DNA of 64,000 nucleotides, taken from Strix aluco. Its lineage: Eukaryota; Chordata; Aves; Strigiformes; Strigidae. The DNA lies in NCBI RefSeq assembly GCF_031877795.1, contig NC_133971.1, forward strand, positions 65,036,463 to 65,100,462, written 5' to 3'. A program made the translations under genes and the position numbers. Position 1 is the first letter of the stretch; the number at the start of each line of letters is the position of its first letter. The notes below the pieces were generated by a model. The model did not search any database. It was not told where the DNA came from and worked only from the letters and a program-made list of their open reading frames with translations. Below, piece after piece: positions 47,031 to 60,600 of the stretch.

Positions 47031-50000
47031 TCTTTTTTTTTACAATGACACCTTACTTGCAGCCCAAGTCCTGTGAAACAGTAAAATTTTGGGCATGTCC
47101 CTCTCTTAGGTGTTTCATTTGGCTGTCTTAATCAGCATACTGAGGCAGGGAGAGATTTTTAGATATTACCTGCAGGGATATTTTAGATGTTACAGTTCTT
47201 AATTTTTTTTTTCTTAAACTCTGTGCCCTTTTGATGAAGGGAACTTTGCAGGGTAATTTGGTAAAACTTGTACTTTAAGATGGCAGAAGCCCAAGAGTTA
47301 GGCACTTCTATGCTGTATATCATTATGTGTTAATATTCTTTTTTTGCATCTAATTTGGAAAGTGTATTTCTGGAAACCTGGTGACTAAAGCCTGATGTGA
47401 AAACAATTCCTCCAAGTACATCCCTTGTCCTTCCTGTGTACATTATTCATTGGCACAGATTGCTGTACAGCTATGTTGTCCAAGGGTAAGGGATCAACGA
47501 GATGGAAGGTGACAACTTCTGGCATTGGAATGCAAGTCCTAAAGAAAAGAGCAGTTAAAAAAGACAGAGAACACTGCAACAGCCTTCTGCAAGGTATGAG
47601 ACAGAAAACTCCTGGGTAGTTTTTCCAGTAGGGTAAGAGATGGAAGAAGCTATTCAAAATGACAAGATGACTAGGCAGGTTCAGCATGACATGGACTTTT
47701 AAACCTGGCCCTTGATGCTGCTCATCAAGTCTTGCAGAAGTCATATTTGTTTGTAACATACTTGTTTTTCCTCCAAAACTTTTATTTTGTTGCTCTTCTA
47801 GCAGTGTGTTTTAGTCTGTTGTCTGTTATCTAGATTGTAGTTACTGTTATTTTAAACACTTTTTAAATGTGAAAGTTTACTGAAGATTGTGAAACATAGG
47901 CTTTTGATTTTCCACATTTACAGCTACTCCTGATGGTGCTTCCACAGTTAATCATGTATTTTGTTGGGAAGACTTACATTTCTCATTTGCACCTCTTCCA
48001 TGATGCATTTTACGAAGTTCTTAATACCTGGATGTGTCAACTAGATACAGTCTTTTAGATAAGCAGGCTCTAAAGCATTGACTTTTTAAGTGGCGGTCTT
48101 ACAGCTATGTCTTGTGACCAGTGCAATTACTGATTGCTTGTGTGATGTTAAAAAGTGGTGTGTGTATATCAGAAATACAGGAGGAACTGGCAAAAACCAC
48201 TGAAAGAACATTAAAGTTGGTTCATGATACTTGAAGGCAACTATTGAGTAACAGTGAATGAAAAGTGTCAAATTTTAGCTGTTCCTAAATTGTTAGTGTA
48301 GAAATGCTGACACAGGGGAAAGGAGGAGCAATTGAAATGAGTTTCTTCTGTTGATGGCTACTTCCTGGATGTGATTTTGCCCTGAAATACTAAGAATTTT
48401 TTATTAAATGAAAAATTTTTTACTCGAGTTTTGAACTACTGTGTGATTTTTTTTTCCATTGAAGCCTTGTGCTTGCACAGGATTAATTTCTTGTAACATA
48501 TGTTTGTGCTCTCACTCTCGGGATGACATTGGATACCCATAAATAGTGCAGGGCTTCTGCCAGAAGACCATGAAACTTGGCCAGAAAACATAGGTCCAAA
48601 GCAGACTATTTTTCAAAAATCCATGACATCCTTGGATAAAGGATAGAGGAAATTTGCATAGGCCAAAATTATTTTAATCTTGAAAACTGGAGACTCTTTG
48701 GACTAGAGGAGACACTTTAAATTGGAAAAATAAAATATTTTGTCTTTTACTAAGTACCATTTGCCTTGATGTTAAAATAGAAGTATTTGCAGTGTGATTT
48801 TGTAATCACAGTAGTACAACAGAGTGCATAGCTGGTACTGTTAATTCTACTTATGTTTTTTAAAATAAAATTTCATCATGGAAGGAGGTTTAGAAATGTG
48901 GATTTTTTGGTAACCTTTAATTTTAGTCCATGCTAGATAGTGGGGTATTAGAGCACACAAATTTTAAGTCTAGCTGAAGACTTTGGCAAATTAGATTAGT
49001 ATACAGTTATGGTAGATGAAAAATGAGTTTTTCATTTAGCTCAAGAAAATAAAAATTCAAACCTTAAATTCTGCTCTGGGTGTATTAGCTTATTATTTTT
49101 TTTTTTTAATAAGACTTACTAAATTAACTTCTGTTTAATTAAAGATAAATATATTTAATGGAGATTGAAGATGTTTCTGAGTTTTCGTGTAGGGGTAGGA
49201 TTTTTTATTTTAACAGGAGTAACAGATCACTCTTCTGCTTGGATTATGGTAAAGCATAGCTGTCGACATAAAGGGATCACAAGTGTGATCCTCCTGTATC
49301 CTTTTTCACAGCATATGATGTAATTTTAATTCAACATGTTGTTCCATATTGTGATACAGTAACAAATTAGTAATGATTGTCAATTTTTCAGAAAACTGCA
49401 TGACTTTTAAAATCAAGATTTCATTTCCAAAATACAACTTTTTTTCAAGGCTTGGCACTTCAAGTGTAAGAAGTAAAACTTACTGAGATCAGTTTTGTAG
49501 TTGGGGTGAAGGCATAGGTCAATGATAGATTCTGCATCCTTTATTTAGTGCTTTTATCCATGTAAGAAGCACTGCAGTGTGGCTATTGAGAATATAGAAA
49601 AAACTAAAATGAGGGGGTTTTTGTTCAAGCATTAAGGCAGAAATTTATGTAATGCTGTATTAGAAATATAGTTTATAGAATCAGAATATAGATGTGAATT
49701 GATTTGCAAAACAGGTTTTCTTATTTTAGCTCTCATGCTGGCTTTCAGCATTTGTAGAGATATAAGTTAACTGTCCCAGATGAAAGGATAGAAGCATGAA
49801 TAGAAGATCTCTGAATATTTGTCTGACAGCAAACCCGCACTGAAAACACTGGTACTAAGTCTGTCTAGCTTTTCTCAGAATTTGTTAAGCCATTTCCCTT
49901 GTCTGTCCCTGAAGTACAGGTTTTCTAATTCCCACTTGGTTAAATAGAAAGTTTTGTTTAGATACTAAGAGTAATAATGACTAACACAGGAATTGGTGTT

Positions 50001-50568
50001 TGGTCTGTTTCAAAATTTTATTGTTTGCTTTCCCTTGAACTTTATTTTGCAATTATAATCTTGCCTGCTGCTGTTGATGTATAAACAATTATGCTACAGC
50101 TATGCCTATGGCATTTCTCTGAGCAGTGTGTCAGTGTCATCTAAGACAAACTGTCCTTGCTTTAGTCTTACAAATAGTTGCATAGAAATAAAGAGGTTAA
50201 TTGTTATTAGGCATTTCCTTGATTGAAATAATTTCCCTTTTATTGTAATTAGTCATTACATTCATTAAGGGATTGCTTTGAATTTTAACAAGCATTAGTA
50301 GCGTTTGTAGCAAATTTTATTACTAAAACTTGTGTGAATGACTGCAGCATTTATTATGAATGTGAAAAATAACATCATTTTTCAAAAGCATAAACCATGT
50401 TAGTAATAGGTTCTATTATTTGATGTAATTGTTTACTTGACATAATTGTTTATGTGAATATCTTTGCAGTGCTTTTTTTTTTTTTTTTTTTGGTATTACT
50501 AGATATAAGACAGTTATCATTTCTGCATTTGGAGATGAAAAATGGAAGTGTTGTCCAAAAAGTAGATT
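47031..50568 (+). other. CHSY3: CHSY3 intron 2, fifth segment, no gene recognised
   Basis: AT-rich, short chance open frames, and a T19 run at 50473-50491. No repeat family recognised. Confidence 0.7.
50473..50491 (+). repeat. T19 homopolymer
   Basis: Uninterrupted T run about 80 bases before the antisense solo LTR. Confidence 0.9.
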
Positions 50569-51105
50569 TGTCACCCGATGTGCAGTAGGTCAATAATCAC
50601 ACACTCAGGAGAGACATTGCTTCTTTATTTTAGGGTTGCACAAGCCTGGGTGTTCAGTGGTTTCCCACAAATCAAGCACACCAGTGGGACTTTTTGCACT
50701 CTGTTTATACACAAAACTAGCAGAGTTAGTTATTTTTCAAGTCCATCCTCTCTACGATGATTAGTTAGTAATTTACATACAATTATAATACTGCTGACAC
50801 CATACTTCTATGCATGCTCAGGGGAAGGGTCTTCACCTGGGCAAGGGTCTTCTTGACCTATAGGTATGATTTTTAGTATTATAATGAGGGTAGTTCAGCT
50901 AAGGATACATGGGCCTTGAGTTTGTTTGCCAAGGTGGCAATGTACCCTGTCCAAGGTCTAATTGCTCTGGGATGTCCTTGCTCAAAGAAGGATATCAACT
51001 TGTTCTTCTGATCAGGGGTGCCTTTGGCTTTAACATATACAAATAACATCTTTCTTGACCTAAGCATAATATTGCTACGTTGTTCTAAAATTTTAACCCT
51101 CAACA
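50569..51105 (-). mobile_element. solo LTR of an endogenous retrovirus, antisense
   Basis: On the minus strand the unit starts TGTTGAGGGTTAAAATTTT (from 51105) and ends CATCGGGTGACA (to 50569), giving TG...CA termini and a length of about 537 bp. It has TATAAA at 50704-50709 and AATAAA at 50624-50629 in the proper order and spacing for U3-R-U5. No internal retroviral sequence adjoins. The flanks AGATT and ATAGA are not a clean duplication. The family assignment is not made; it differs from the LTR at 12012. Confidence 0.75.
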
Positions 51106-54100
51106 ATAGAACTGAAGACTAACCAGAATGAATGCTATTACATTCTCTTTTGTATAGAAGTGTAGTATATAAAGGCTGGTAAAGAGTTAGTTCTCTTCAT
51201 TATTTATTTATTCCCTTTGTCAATGTGTTATGCTAAAGAATGGTTGGGGTTTTTTTCTTGTGATGTTTTATCCTTTGGGATGGGGTTGGATTGGATTATG
51301 AGAAAGTATTTTTCTTTCTTCTGCACTATTCTCTGTTATTCAGAAGAGAATTTTGAGTGACTGTAATGACTTTGCTGCAAAGGATCCCCTGCAGTGGCAG
51401 CTCACTGTACATCAGTAGTCTGTGTGTTTGGAAGGTAATGAGAAGGTTAGTGTTTTGAAAGGTCCCTAGGCAGTGCTTGTAATCAGGTACTGAAGAGGTG
51501 AATTCCTGTCTTACTCCTCCTCACTTTGCTGTCTGGAAGGCAACCTGAGGGTATTGTCTACACCTCCTAGGCTTAACTCTCTGATCTTCTGCTCCCCATT
51601 TTTTCAGCCTTCTGACTCCGTACTTTTCTCTCCTACACTGTCTTTCTTGAGAGAATCTGGTTAAAAAGAAGTCCATTGCTTTCTCTAGCCTGCTGCATCT
51701 CTTTAAACAGGGAACTTCAGGTCTCTTCTAGCCTGTGTTGGGTAGCTTTGAGTTATCACTGGTCACCTGTATTCAGGAGAATGGAGCATATCTTTCAGCC
51801 AGTACACTAACCACATCTTAATTTCTTCTGTTCTCTTCCCATGTGTAGAAATGATTCAGCTGTTTTTATCCTCATGAGCCTTTACCTTTTAACTGTGTGT
51901 TGTACTTAGAGTGGAGAAGTGAATATTCCCTGGGTATTTATGTGTTTATTTTTATTAAGTAGCTACTGCATATTCTTTAAAGGAACTAGACCTTCCCAGC
52001 ATCTTAATGTTACCCGTTGGTCACGGCGTTTCCAGTTTCAGTTGTCTCATGGATTAAATGATTCTGTAGCTGAGTAGTCTTTTCTTAAAGAGCAACGAGA
52101 GATATACACATATGTATAATATTTATGTTTTTTCATTCCTTCTAAAGTTTCTCTCTTTTGGCTGTCTTTCCCTCCTTTTTTGTCCCAGTGATCAGCCCAG
52201 CACTTGGAGTGCTCTCTAAAATTTGATCAGATGTATTTTAGGACTGGGAATGTGGGATGATGTTGTCTGAATAGTCTTCATACTTATTCCATTAGATGCA
52301 TACATGAAGTTTCTTTCGCAACTCCATTGTGTGTATTTGATACGAACATTTGGATTTTGCAAACTCTTATCAGTTGTATTTTCAGGAATCCTAAACACAC
52401 CTGAGCTGCTCTCATTCATCGGTTATGTGATCTGCATCTTTTTCTGCTGCAAGAATGGTATTCTCCTTTCCCTTTAATGGCCTTTTACAGATTCCCCTGT
52501 GATTGTTATGTACAGTCCTTGTATCCAGAGTTATCCTGCTTTAAATTATATCAAGGGAAGCTGGTGTTTCCTTTGATTTTCCAGATTATAAAGGGTATAG
52601 ATGTGGCACGTTTTGATTGTTAGTAGTATAGTAACTATTACATGTTACTTCTCTGTTGGGGTTTTTTTCCTTTTTTTATTTCCTTTGAATGCTCCCTAGA
52701 TGGGTTAAAGAATCTGGTTATTTTAACCAATCAGAAAATAATTTAATTTTAATTACATTTCATAATTTTGAAATATTGTTTCCTGAATATTAGTGGCTTA
52801 ATTCCTATTTGGGTAACTCATCAGTAAGGGAAATATTTAACAGAAAAATGTATGAAAACATTGTTAAATATAACTAAGTAATGCTATAAATATAATTAAG
52901 TAATGCTCTTATTTAATCTTACTGCAGGTTAAACATGATGTGGAGCTCCCTTCTGACACAACTGTACAATTGGTATTTTTTGAGCATCTGAAGATTTAGA
53001 TCAGTACAAAACTGTATTTCTTGCAGAGCAATATAGTATATATTGCAAAATTATGGTAATGACATTCCTGTTCCATTCAAGTACATTGGTATATGGGTTT
53101 TTCTGTACTGCAGACTTCAGGATAATAAAAGAGTTACATGAAATAGCTTAGATAAGTTGCAGAAGGCATGGCAACATGGAGTTTGCATGCAGTCACGTAG
53201 CCTGCATCACTTGCGTTTCAGTAAATTATTGGAGGATAGCATACAGCATACTGTAACTGTGGAGCTCTAAGCTACAGAAAGCCTGGTGCAAGGTCTAAGT
53301 AGATTTATAGTAAAATAGGATAAGAACATGAGTCCTTGAGAAAAAATAGGATAAGTATTTTTTATTCTTTATTCCTGTGATGATTAGTATTTAACTTCTG
53401 TCACCTTCTTTCACAGGCAGTTTCAGGACAGGGAGGAGAAGGAATTGAGATTCCTTCCCTGCGTTGTCAGCAGTAGTGAAAGGTGTGGTAAACTACAATT
53501 TACAAGCCGTTATGTCTGTAATGATACTGCTTCATCTATAATTGAAGGCATGAAACTCACTACGGTTTAAAAACAGTCCTGGTAGACCTTGTGGACAAGT
53601 CACTGACAAGGGATCCCCTAAATCTTTGGTTTGTTGCAGGGCATGGGGTTGCAGTTGCACAGAAATGCATAATGATTTGTCTCCAAAACTATTAGATCCA
53701 AAGCAAGATTAGACTTTATTAACTTACTACAAGTTGTGAGAAATTTTTAATCTTGGTAACAAGTTCTTAAGGTGTAATTGTATTGTTCAGAATTCAAGCG
53801 TAGTGTTTGGACGGGTTTTTTAAGTTCAGCTTTAAGAATGGAAGTCATCATCACTGAAGTCCTTTTATCCTCAAGAAGCTGCTGATTCTGGTAGCCTCTA
53901 AACCTGACTTAAATTTGTTCTCAGTAAGTTCATGTTGGAAACGGGGTATCACATCTTGCAAACATTTACTGTTCCATCAAGATTGACTAAAGTGAGGCTG
54001 TTTTAGTAACACTTTGTATGTTTCTTTTTCCTTGAGCAAGTTTTAAAGTTTTTTTCCTTGGTGAACTCATCTGTCACTTTCTAAAGCTGCAGCTCAATGT

Positions 54101-56614
54101 AATGTTTTTGGAAACAGAAGACTTCAGAGAAGCCTTAGAGTTAAGAACTGACAGTCTGATCTATTTCTGCTTCCTCTAAAAAATGTGTATCATGGATTGG
54201 AGCTTCTGCATCTAAAACCGATGCTCTCATCTGTCACTTCTGTAATTGCTTCCAGAAGGTGAAGTTTAAAACTGCAGGCTATCAGTGCCTTCTTCAGTGC
54301 CTTTTTACAGACTGCCTGGAATTTAATCCTCTTAAATATGTACCATCAGCACAGCCCAACAGTATTTTCTGCTTAGACTGTAGCAATAACCTCTTGGAGC
54401 CTTATTCATTATTGTGTAAACAATATACTATTAAACATGACTAACTAGAAGTTTCAGTCTCTCCTTTGTGGTCTTCACTGAACATAAAATGAATTTTTTT
54501 GTAGAATATTTATCTGCTGGTCATATAAGTTGCCTATATTTATTCCAAATGTGTTGCACACGGAAGGGAAAAACATTTGCTAACATTACTTTGCCCTCTT
54601 TTGAGTCAAAATCCTAAAACATGGGAAATAAGGAATATCTTGTTCAGGATAAACATAAACTTTCTGGAAACATGCTAACTTTTTTATTGCTGTTACCTTA
54701 ATTATTGTTTTATGGTACTTGATTTCTTTTTCTATCCAAGCACCCATATTATTATCTGTTTCCCATGATACCACTCAATCTGTTCACATAGATATTTAGA
54801 ATGGGAATAATGTACATACATATTTATACTGTTATATGATAGAGACAGTGTGAAGCATATGATGGTGTTTCTTTCGGGAAAGTATTATTTACAGAATTAG
54901 GTTTGATACCTTTTGTATCCTTCAGGAGATGTAATTTAGTCTGTAATACATTTATTTGAGAGCAGAGACAGTAAAGGTCATGCTTTTTTCCCCTTGAGCC
55001 AGAATTATTCTATTTTTTGTACTATAACAAATCTAGGGAATTTTGTTCTGTTCAGTGTATTAGTTTCATGCAAATATTTTTGTTCAAATTACTTTTAAGT
55101 TGTTTGGATGTTTAATTGCTTGTTTTATCCAATAGCTTTTGGAGTCAGTAAGATGATCTGCAGGCTGCCCATGAAAAGTAGTTCACAAGAGCTATGTAAG
55201 GATGCCCTTTTTAGCGACCTTCCACAGACTATTCAGTGGTCAGTGTAATTTCCAGGGAGAGGAAAAACAATTTTTCCATGGACATACTGCATAAGCATTT
55301 TAGGGAGACCATGTCACTGTTATAAACATGCAGCACTTCAGAATATTCTCATATTGAACAGAGTTGTTTGGCACTTGACACCTCATTCTTTTTTTGTAGT
55401 ATACCTCTTTGTGACACAAGCTTTGTTCTGTGGAAAAGTAATGGAAGGTAAATGTACTTTTACAGCTGCTCTTCTTCACTGACAATGCTAAGGAACCATT
55501 AATTTTTTTCTATTTCTTTAGTAATGTGTGTTACTAAAAAGAATAATCCACTCTACAGCAATTGTTGGCAAAGTTAAGGAAAAAATATATGTGGGTACCT
55601 ATGGCATAATGTAAAATCTTCATTGTATTATTGCCATGGCACCTAGTCATCCAGTATACTTAGATGTCTATATTATTGGCCAGGCTGCAGGTGTCAGAGA
55701 AAGGATTATGTCACTCTGTGATGTAAGCCAGGAAAGCTTCTGCAAGGAGTCAATCACATGCTGCACTGTACTGCCATAAAAGTAAGTTCCTCTGAAGACA
55801 GATAAGCAAACAAAGGCCTCATCTGCTAAGGTCTGGGACAGTAATCAGATATTCTGAACAGAACAGAAACTGACAGTTTTCTGAAGCTTAGCCCTTTTTG
55901 ACTGAAGAACTGCTTACAAGAATGGCTAAATTTGTTGCTATTGATGTGATAAGGCAGTAAGCTGTACAAGATTTCTGCAAGCAAGTAACTAGCCCCCTAG
56001 TCAGATTCCTTATTTGTGGACAAAACAAGATGAGCTAGAGATTTGCTTGAGCTACTAAAGAAAGTTACTTATTTTTGTAAAAATACTGAATTCTGAACGA
56101 GGTATAGGTTGAACAGGAGAGCTAATTCTTAGTTGTGAATTTGTCTTTTCCTCCAACCTTCCAGTTCTTACTTTTTCTGTTTTCTCAAGTAATGTCACTG
56201 AAGTCTACAACTCAGTGTTGTCATCATCTGCTTCAGCATTTGGTTGTACTGTGTTAGGGTGTACCATACATACTAACTTGAGCAACAGTATAAGGATTGT
56301 AACAATTATCAACCCAAACTTAATTAAGGATAGCCTTTGTTAGATTGGGTGCCTTAAAATTTAGATCAAAGGTATGTAATTTTACCTTAGTTTACATTTG
56401 CATAAGGAAAGTGTGTAGGTAAATAATATTTTGTACAATATTTTGTATTTTCCATATTTTATGTATTATATAATACAATCCTATGTCAGAATGTTGTCTG
56501 CTTTGTAGTTTACTGACACTAGTATTCGTATATAAATATTTGCATATGTAGTGTAAAGTGTGGCATACAACAATATTGACCTTAAATTATATGAAGCCTG
56601 CGGGGCTGAACTTT
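51106..56614 (+). other. CHSY3: CHSY3 intron 2, sixth segment, no gene recognised
   Basis: AT-rich intron. A 21-base unit is repeated in tandem with one mismatch (52865-52885 and 52887-52907, period 22). No coding potential or transposon recognised. Confidence 0.7.
52865..52907 (+). repeat. 22-bp period tandem duplication
   Basis: TAAATATAACTAAGTAATGC is followed after one spacer base by the same unit with one C-to-T change. Confidence 0.85.
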
Positions 56615-57615
56615 TACTTTAGAGCTGTTTAGATCTACAAGGATGGAGACTCTGCCGCCTCCCTGGGCACCCTGTTCAAGTGCTCAGTAACCCTCACAGC
56701 AAAGAAGTATTGCCCAATGTTCATACGGAACCTCTTGTGTTTCAGTTTGTACCCGCTGCTTCTGGTCCTGTCACTGGGCACCAGTGAAAAGAGCCTGCCT
56801 GTTTTCTTTCACCCTCCCTTCAGGTAGAGCTTCACACCCTCTTTTCAGGTATACATGTTGATGAGGTCCCCCCTGAGCCTTCTCTTCTCCAGGCTGAACA
56901 GTCCCAGCTTGGTCGGTTTTTCCTCATAGGAGAGATGCTCCAGTCTCATAATCATCTTCATGGCCCTTCACTGGACTCTCTCCAGTAGCTCCATCTCTCT
57001 CTTGTACTGAGGAGCCCAAAACTGGGCACAGTACTCCAGTAGTGGTGCATTAACAGTGATGAAGAGGGGAAGGATCACCTCCCTCGATCTACTGGCAACA
57101 CTCATGTTAATGCATCCTTGAACACCACTGGCCTTCTTTGACACAAGGACACAGTGCTGGCCTATGTTCAACTTGCTGTCTGCCAGGCCCCCTGAGTCCT
57201 TTTCTGCAAAGCTGCTTCCTGGATGGACAGCCCTGGGCATGTACTGGTGGCCACTAGTTAGCAGCCTCCAACTAGGCTCTGTGCCGTGGATCATGACTCT
57301 CTGAGCTCTGCTGTGCAGCCAGTTTTCAGTCCACCTCACTGCTCACCAAGCCCATACTTCAACAGCTCCTCTGTGAGGACCTTATGGGAGACAGTGTCAA
57401 AAAGCCTTAATGAAGTCAAGGTAGACCATATCCACTTCTTTCCCCTCGCCTACCAAGACAGTCATGGTACAAAGTTACTGGGTTTGTCAAGCATGACTTC
57501 CCCTTGGTGAATCCATGCTGACTACTCCCGAATCCCTCTTTTGTCCTTCATGTGCCGGGAAACAGTTTCCTGCATTAGTTGTTTGAGCACCTTCTCAGGG
57601 ATTCAGAAGCACCTC
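56615..57615 (-). mobile_element. old CR1 LINE with internal deletion, antisense
   Basis: Minus-strand CR1 ORF2 remnants. The C-terminal part lies at about 56620-57210 (LEYCAQFWAPQYKREMELLERVQ and VASRSREVILPLF are readable) and the RT motif A region at about 57300-57600 (complement of AAGCATGACTTCCCCTTGGTG). The segment between them, which should hold GVPQGS through FADD and the HLG region, is missing around 57210-57255. This indicates an internal deletion. The 3' tail with its octamer repeats is also absent. Confidence 0.82.
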
Positions 57616-60600
57616 TCCCAATTACCATGATTATTCAGAGATTATCAAAATTTGCTGCACAATGACATCAGCAACTCCTGAGTTGTTTTAGGGTCATCCT
57701 TAAATATATGATAAAGTTATTTCCTTAAGTTAAAGAGATTAAGTTTATTTTTCCTTAAAAAATGCAGGAAAACTCTATTTCTATTTTTCCACTAGAATTA
57801 GGTTGAAGCCATTAAAAACAGTCTTGTGTTTTATACCATTACAGACGTAAGTATGTGGTTGCACATTTGCACAGCTTGAGTTGAATGGTCAACTCCCTGT
57901 CACCGTAACAGGACAGCAGTGCCATCCCCTCCTGGTCCAGCTCATGTTCCTCTGAGTCAGAAGCTGCATCTGCTTACTGAAGCAGTGAAGTAATAACCCC
58001 AGAAACACAAATATTTTGAAATGGCATAGTGGAGTTCAGTTGGCTTACCTTCTGCTTGGAAGGACATCAGAATTGGGCCAAGGTAAATGGTGGGTACAAC
58101 AGTCAAGAGGTGAGACTGAGTTGTGGAGGGGAAAAGAAAGAAAGAGCCTTTATGTTTGATGGCAGAAAACTGTTAATTCGGTTCAGTAGTATGAGTGACA
58201 GGATCAAAACAGTTAAATTTAGGAAAGAAGAAGAATATGTATGATTCAGAGAAGAAAAACAAATTTTAAAATCAGTAAGTGAATTACCTTGACAGTTCAT
58301 TAAATATCTTTTAAGTTATTTGTGTCTTAATAAAATATAAGACAAGTATGTGAGTATTTGAGCATAGTAATAGTTTCAGGTACATTTCGGTTAGTTTTGC
58401 TCATAAGTCTGTATTTAATTTTATTTTGACAGTGTTTAAGCATTGCCAAGATATGTTATAAGCGTATAATTTACTATTTAATGAAGATTAAATAAGTTTT
58501 TTTGTTTAATATTAAGCCAGTTTTCAGGGTTACTGCTTTAAAAGCCGCTTGTTGTTCACTGTCTACACAGTGCATCATAAATTATTGGCACATTCTGGAT
58601 ATGCAAATCTTCATGGCTGTGCTTGAATTTGCATCAGAATTTGAAGTAGCAGCTCTCGCAAGTATTCTGGTTTTGTAATGAGATATTGGTTCACTTTGTT
58701 GTCATTCAGTTTTACAGAGCATTGCTTTGTTCATTCAGCGGTTTAGTCTCTTGCCTGCCAAGAAGATCCTGATGAGTTCCAGTTTTCCTTTTGAAGAACA
58801 GAAGCACTTGAACACTGCAAAACAAACATGCTTTCGAAATGATTACCACTGACTGCTGTCAGGGAGTTTGTCTTCCTTTGTCTGTTTCACTGCAAAATAG
58901 AGGGTGTTTATACAGAAGGTTTTTTTATGGTAACTTTGTTAATACCAAAGATGCAGGTAATGTTTAATAAATGGCTTCTCCATTTTGCCACACCTGTGAA
59001 CCTCTGTTTTGAAGAGAGGAGTGCTTAGATCTCTCAGAGCACTGTCACCTCGGACAGTATTTCAGGCAAATTCTGCAGCTCATGGAGCACATACATAGTA
59101 CTAAAGATACTCAGTTCTAACAATACAAAATCATTGTATTGGTCATGAAGTCATGAAGATTTCATACTTTTCGTGTTGTAGTGTTGCTGGAGAGGACTTT
59201 GTACAAACATGAGATTACATAACAAGATAAATCTACTGTGAAACTTGAGACTTTGGCAATTGTAAGACAATGTAGCATTTGTGTTATTGCTTTACCACAT
59301 AGTGAGGTTTTATATAAATGAGCAGTAAACACAGAACTTGGTGTTATTAAAGGTGATCAAGTCAGTGCCACCATTGGGCAAATATATGTAAAGGTCAGTG
59401 TAACATTAGTTTAAATGAACCTTATTTTACAGTCCTTTAGGTTATTTGCACAAGCACACTTACTTCCTTACTTGTGTTATGCAATAGTATTTGATTTATG
59501 AAGGATTTTAAGGTTTTGATTATATTAGGCACACTGGGATTCTTTGGTGTGTATACTGTCAAAAGGAGCTGGCACTAGACAATAAAATAGATCCAACTAA
59601 AATTACAGAAACAATGGTGTTGGGTTTTTTTTTCTATTTCTCCAAACTAAAAAACTGTAGGGAGGTCTATAACACCCGGTTATGGTGACTTTCTTGACCA
59701 GTGCTTCCAACTGTTGCTTTAGGAAGGAGTTCGTGAACCGCTTTAGTCTCACAGTAATCATGAACACAGGGAGCTCATTCTCCATCATATCACAAACAGA
59801 AATATGGCTCTGTGTCTGGAGGCAACACTGTATTTTGAAAACAACAAGATATTTGTGCATTCCCTTGAAGAAGAATGCAGTTGTGTATGAAATAATTATG
59901 ACAATTATATTGCAGTTCGTTTTCAACATTGAGTTTCTTGGTAATGCTGTTTCCCATATAATCTGTAGAAGCATATATTATTCCTTTAATTTCATCACCA
60001 TGGGATGTCACATGCCACAAGAAAAATAAAAAAGGTAAACTTTAAGTAGTTTCTGTTGTGTTTTATTCCTCCAAATGGTATTTAAAAATAGCCATATACT
60101 TAGACACAGAATTGTGGTAGTTTTGCAGTTTCATAATTCTGAGATTATAGGTGTCTGCTATGTATTTGAAGTGATAGGTGATCTGATTTAATTGATAATG
60201 CTTTCTCTTTTGAAGCTATGCTTATATTCTTTTTTATGGGTTATGTTTATTTCAGTCTGCTCATTTATTAACATTTCTGTCTAAGACAGAGGCCAACACT
60301 TTTATTTCTATAGCATATGTTCTTTCTTCATCCATTCTGTCACGTAAGCTAAGTGTGTTTCTCTTACCTAATACCATTTTCTAACCCTTTCATTTTTTGT
60401 CTGTGTTCAGCTGTGGTATAATAACTATGTCCATGCTGACTTCTGATACTATTCTTCTGTTTTAACATATTTGGAGGTCTCTTTAGGTCCTCTATGTATC
60501 CTCCTTTACATTCTAGTTCTGCAGGTTGCTTTGGGACTTTATGCCCCTCTCCATTTTCACTCTCAGTGTTCATCAAGTCATACTTGCTATCCATCTCTAA

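Noticed and set aside
50564..51110. Target-site duplication around the antisense solo LTR
   Set aside because: AGATT before and ATAGA after are only loosely similar and do not abut the ends in register.
59603..59974. 123-codon minus-strand frame and the overlapping plus-strand frame (59682-60029)
   Set aside because: Both strands are open over the same stretch and neither resembles a known protein, so chance is the simplest explanation. Covered by the suggested translated search.
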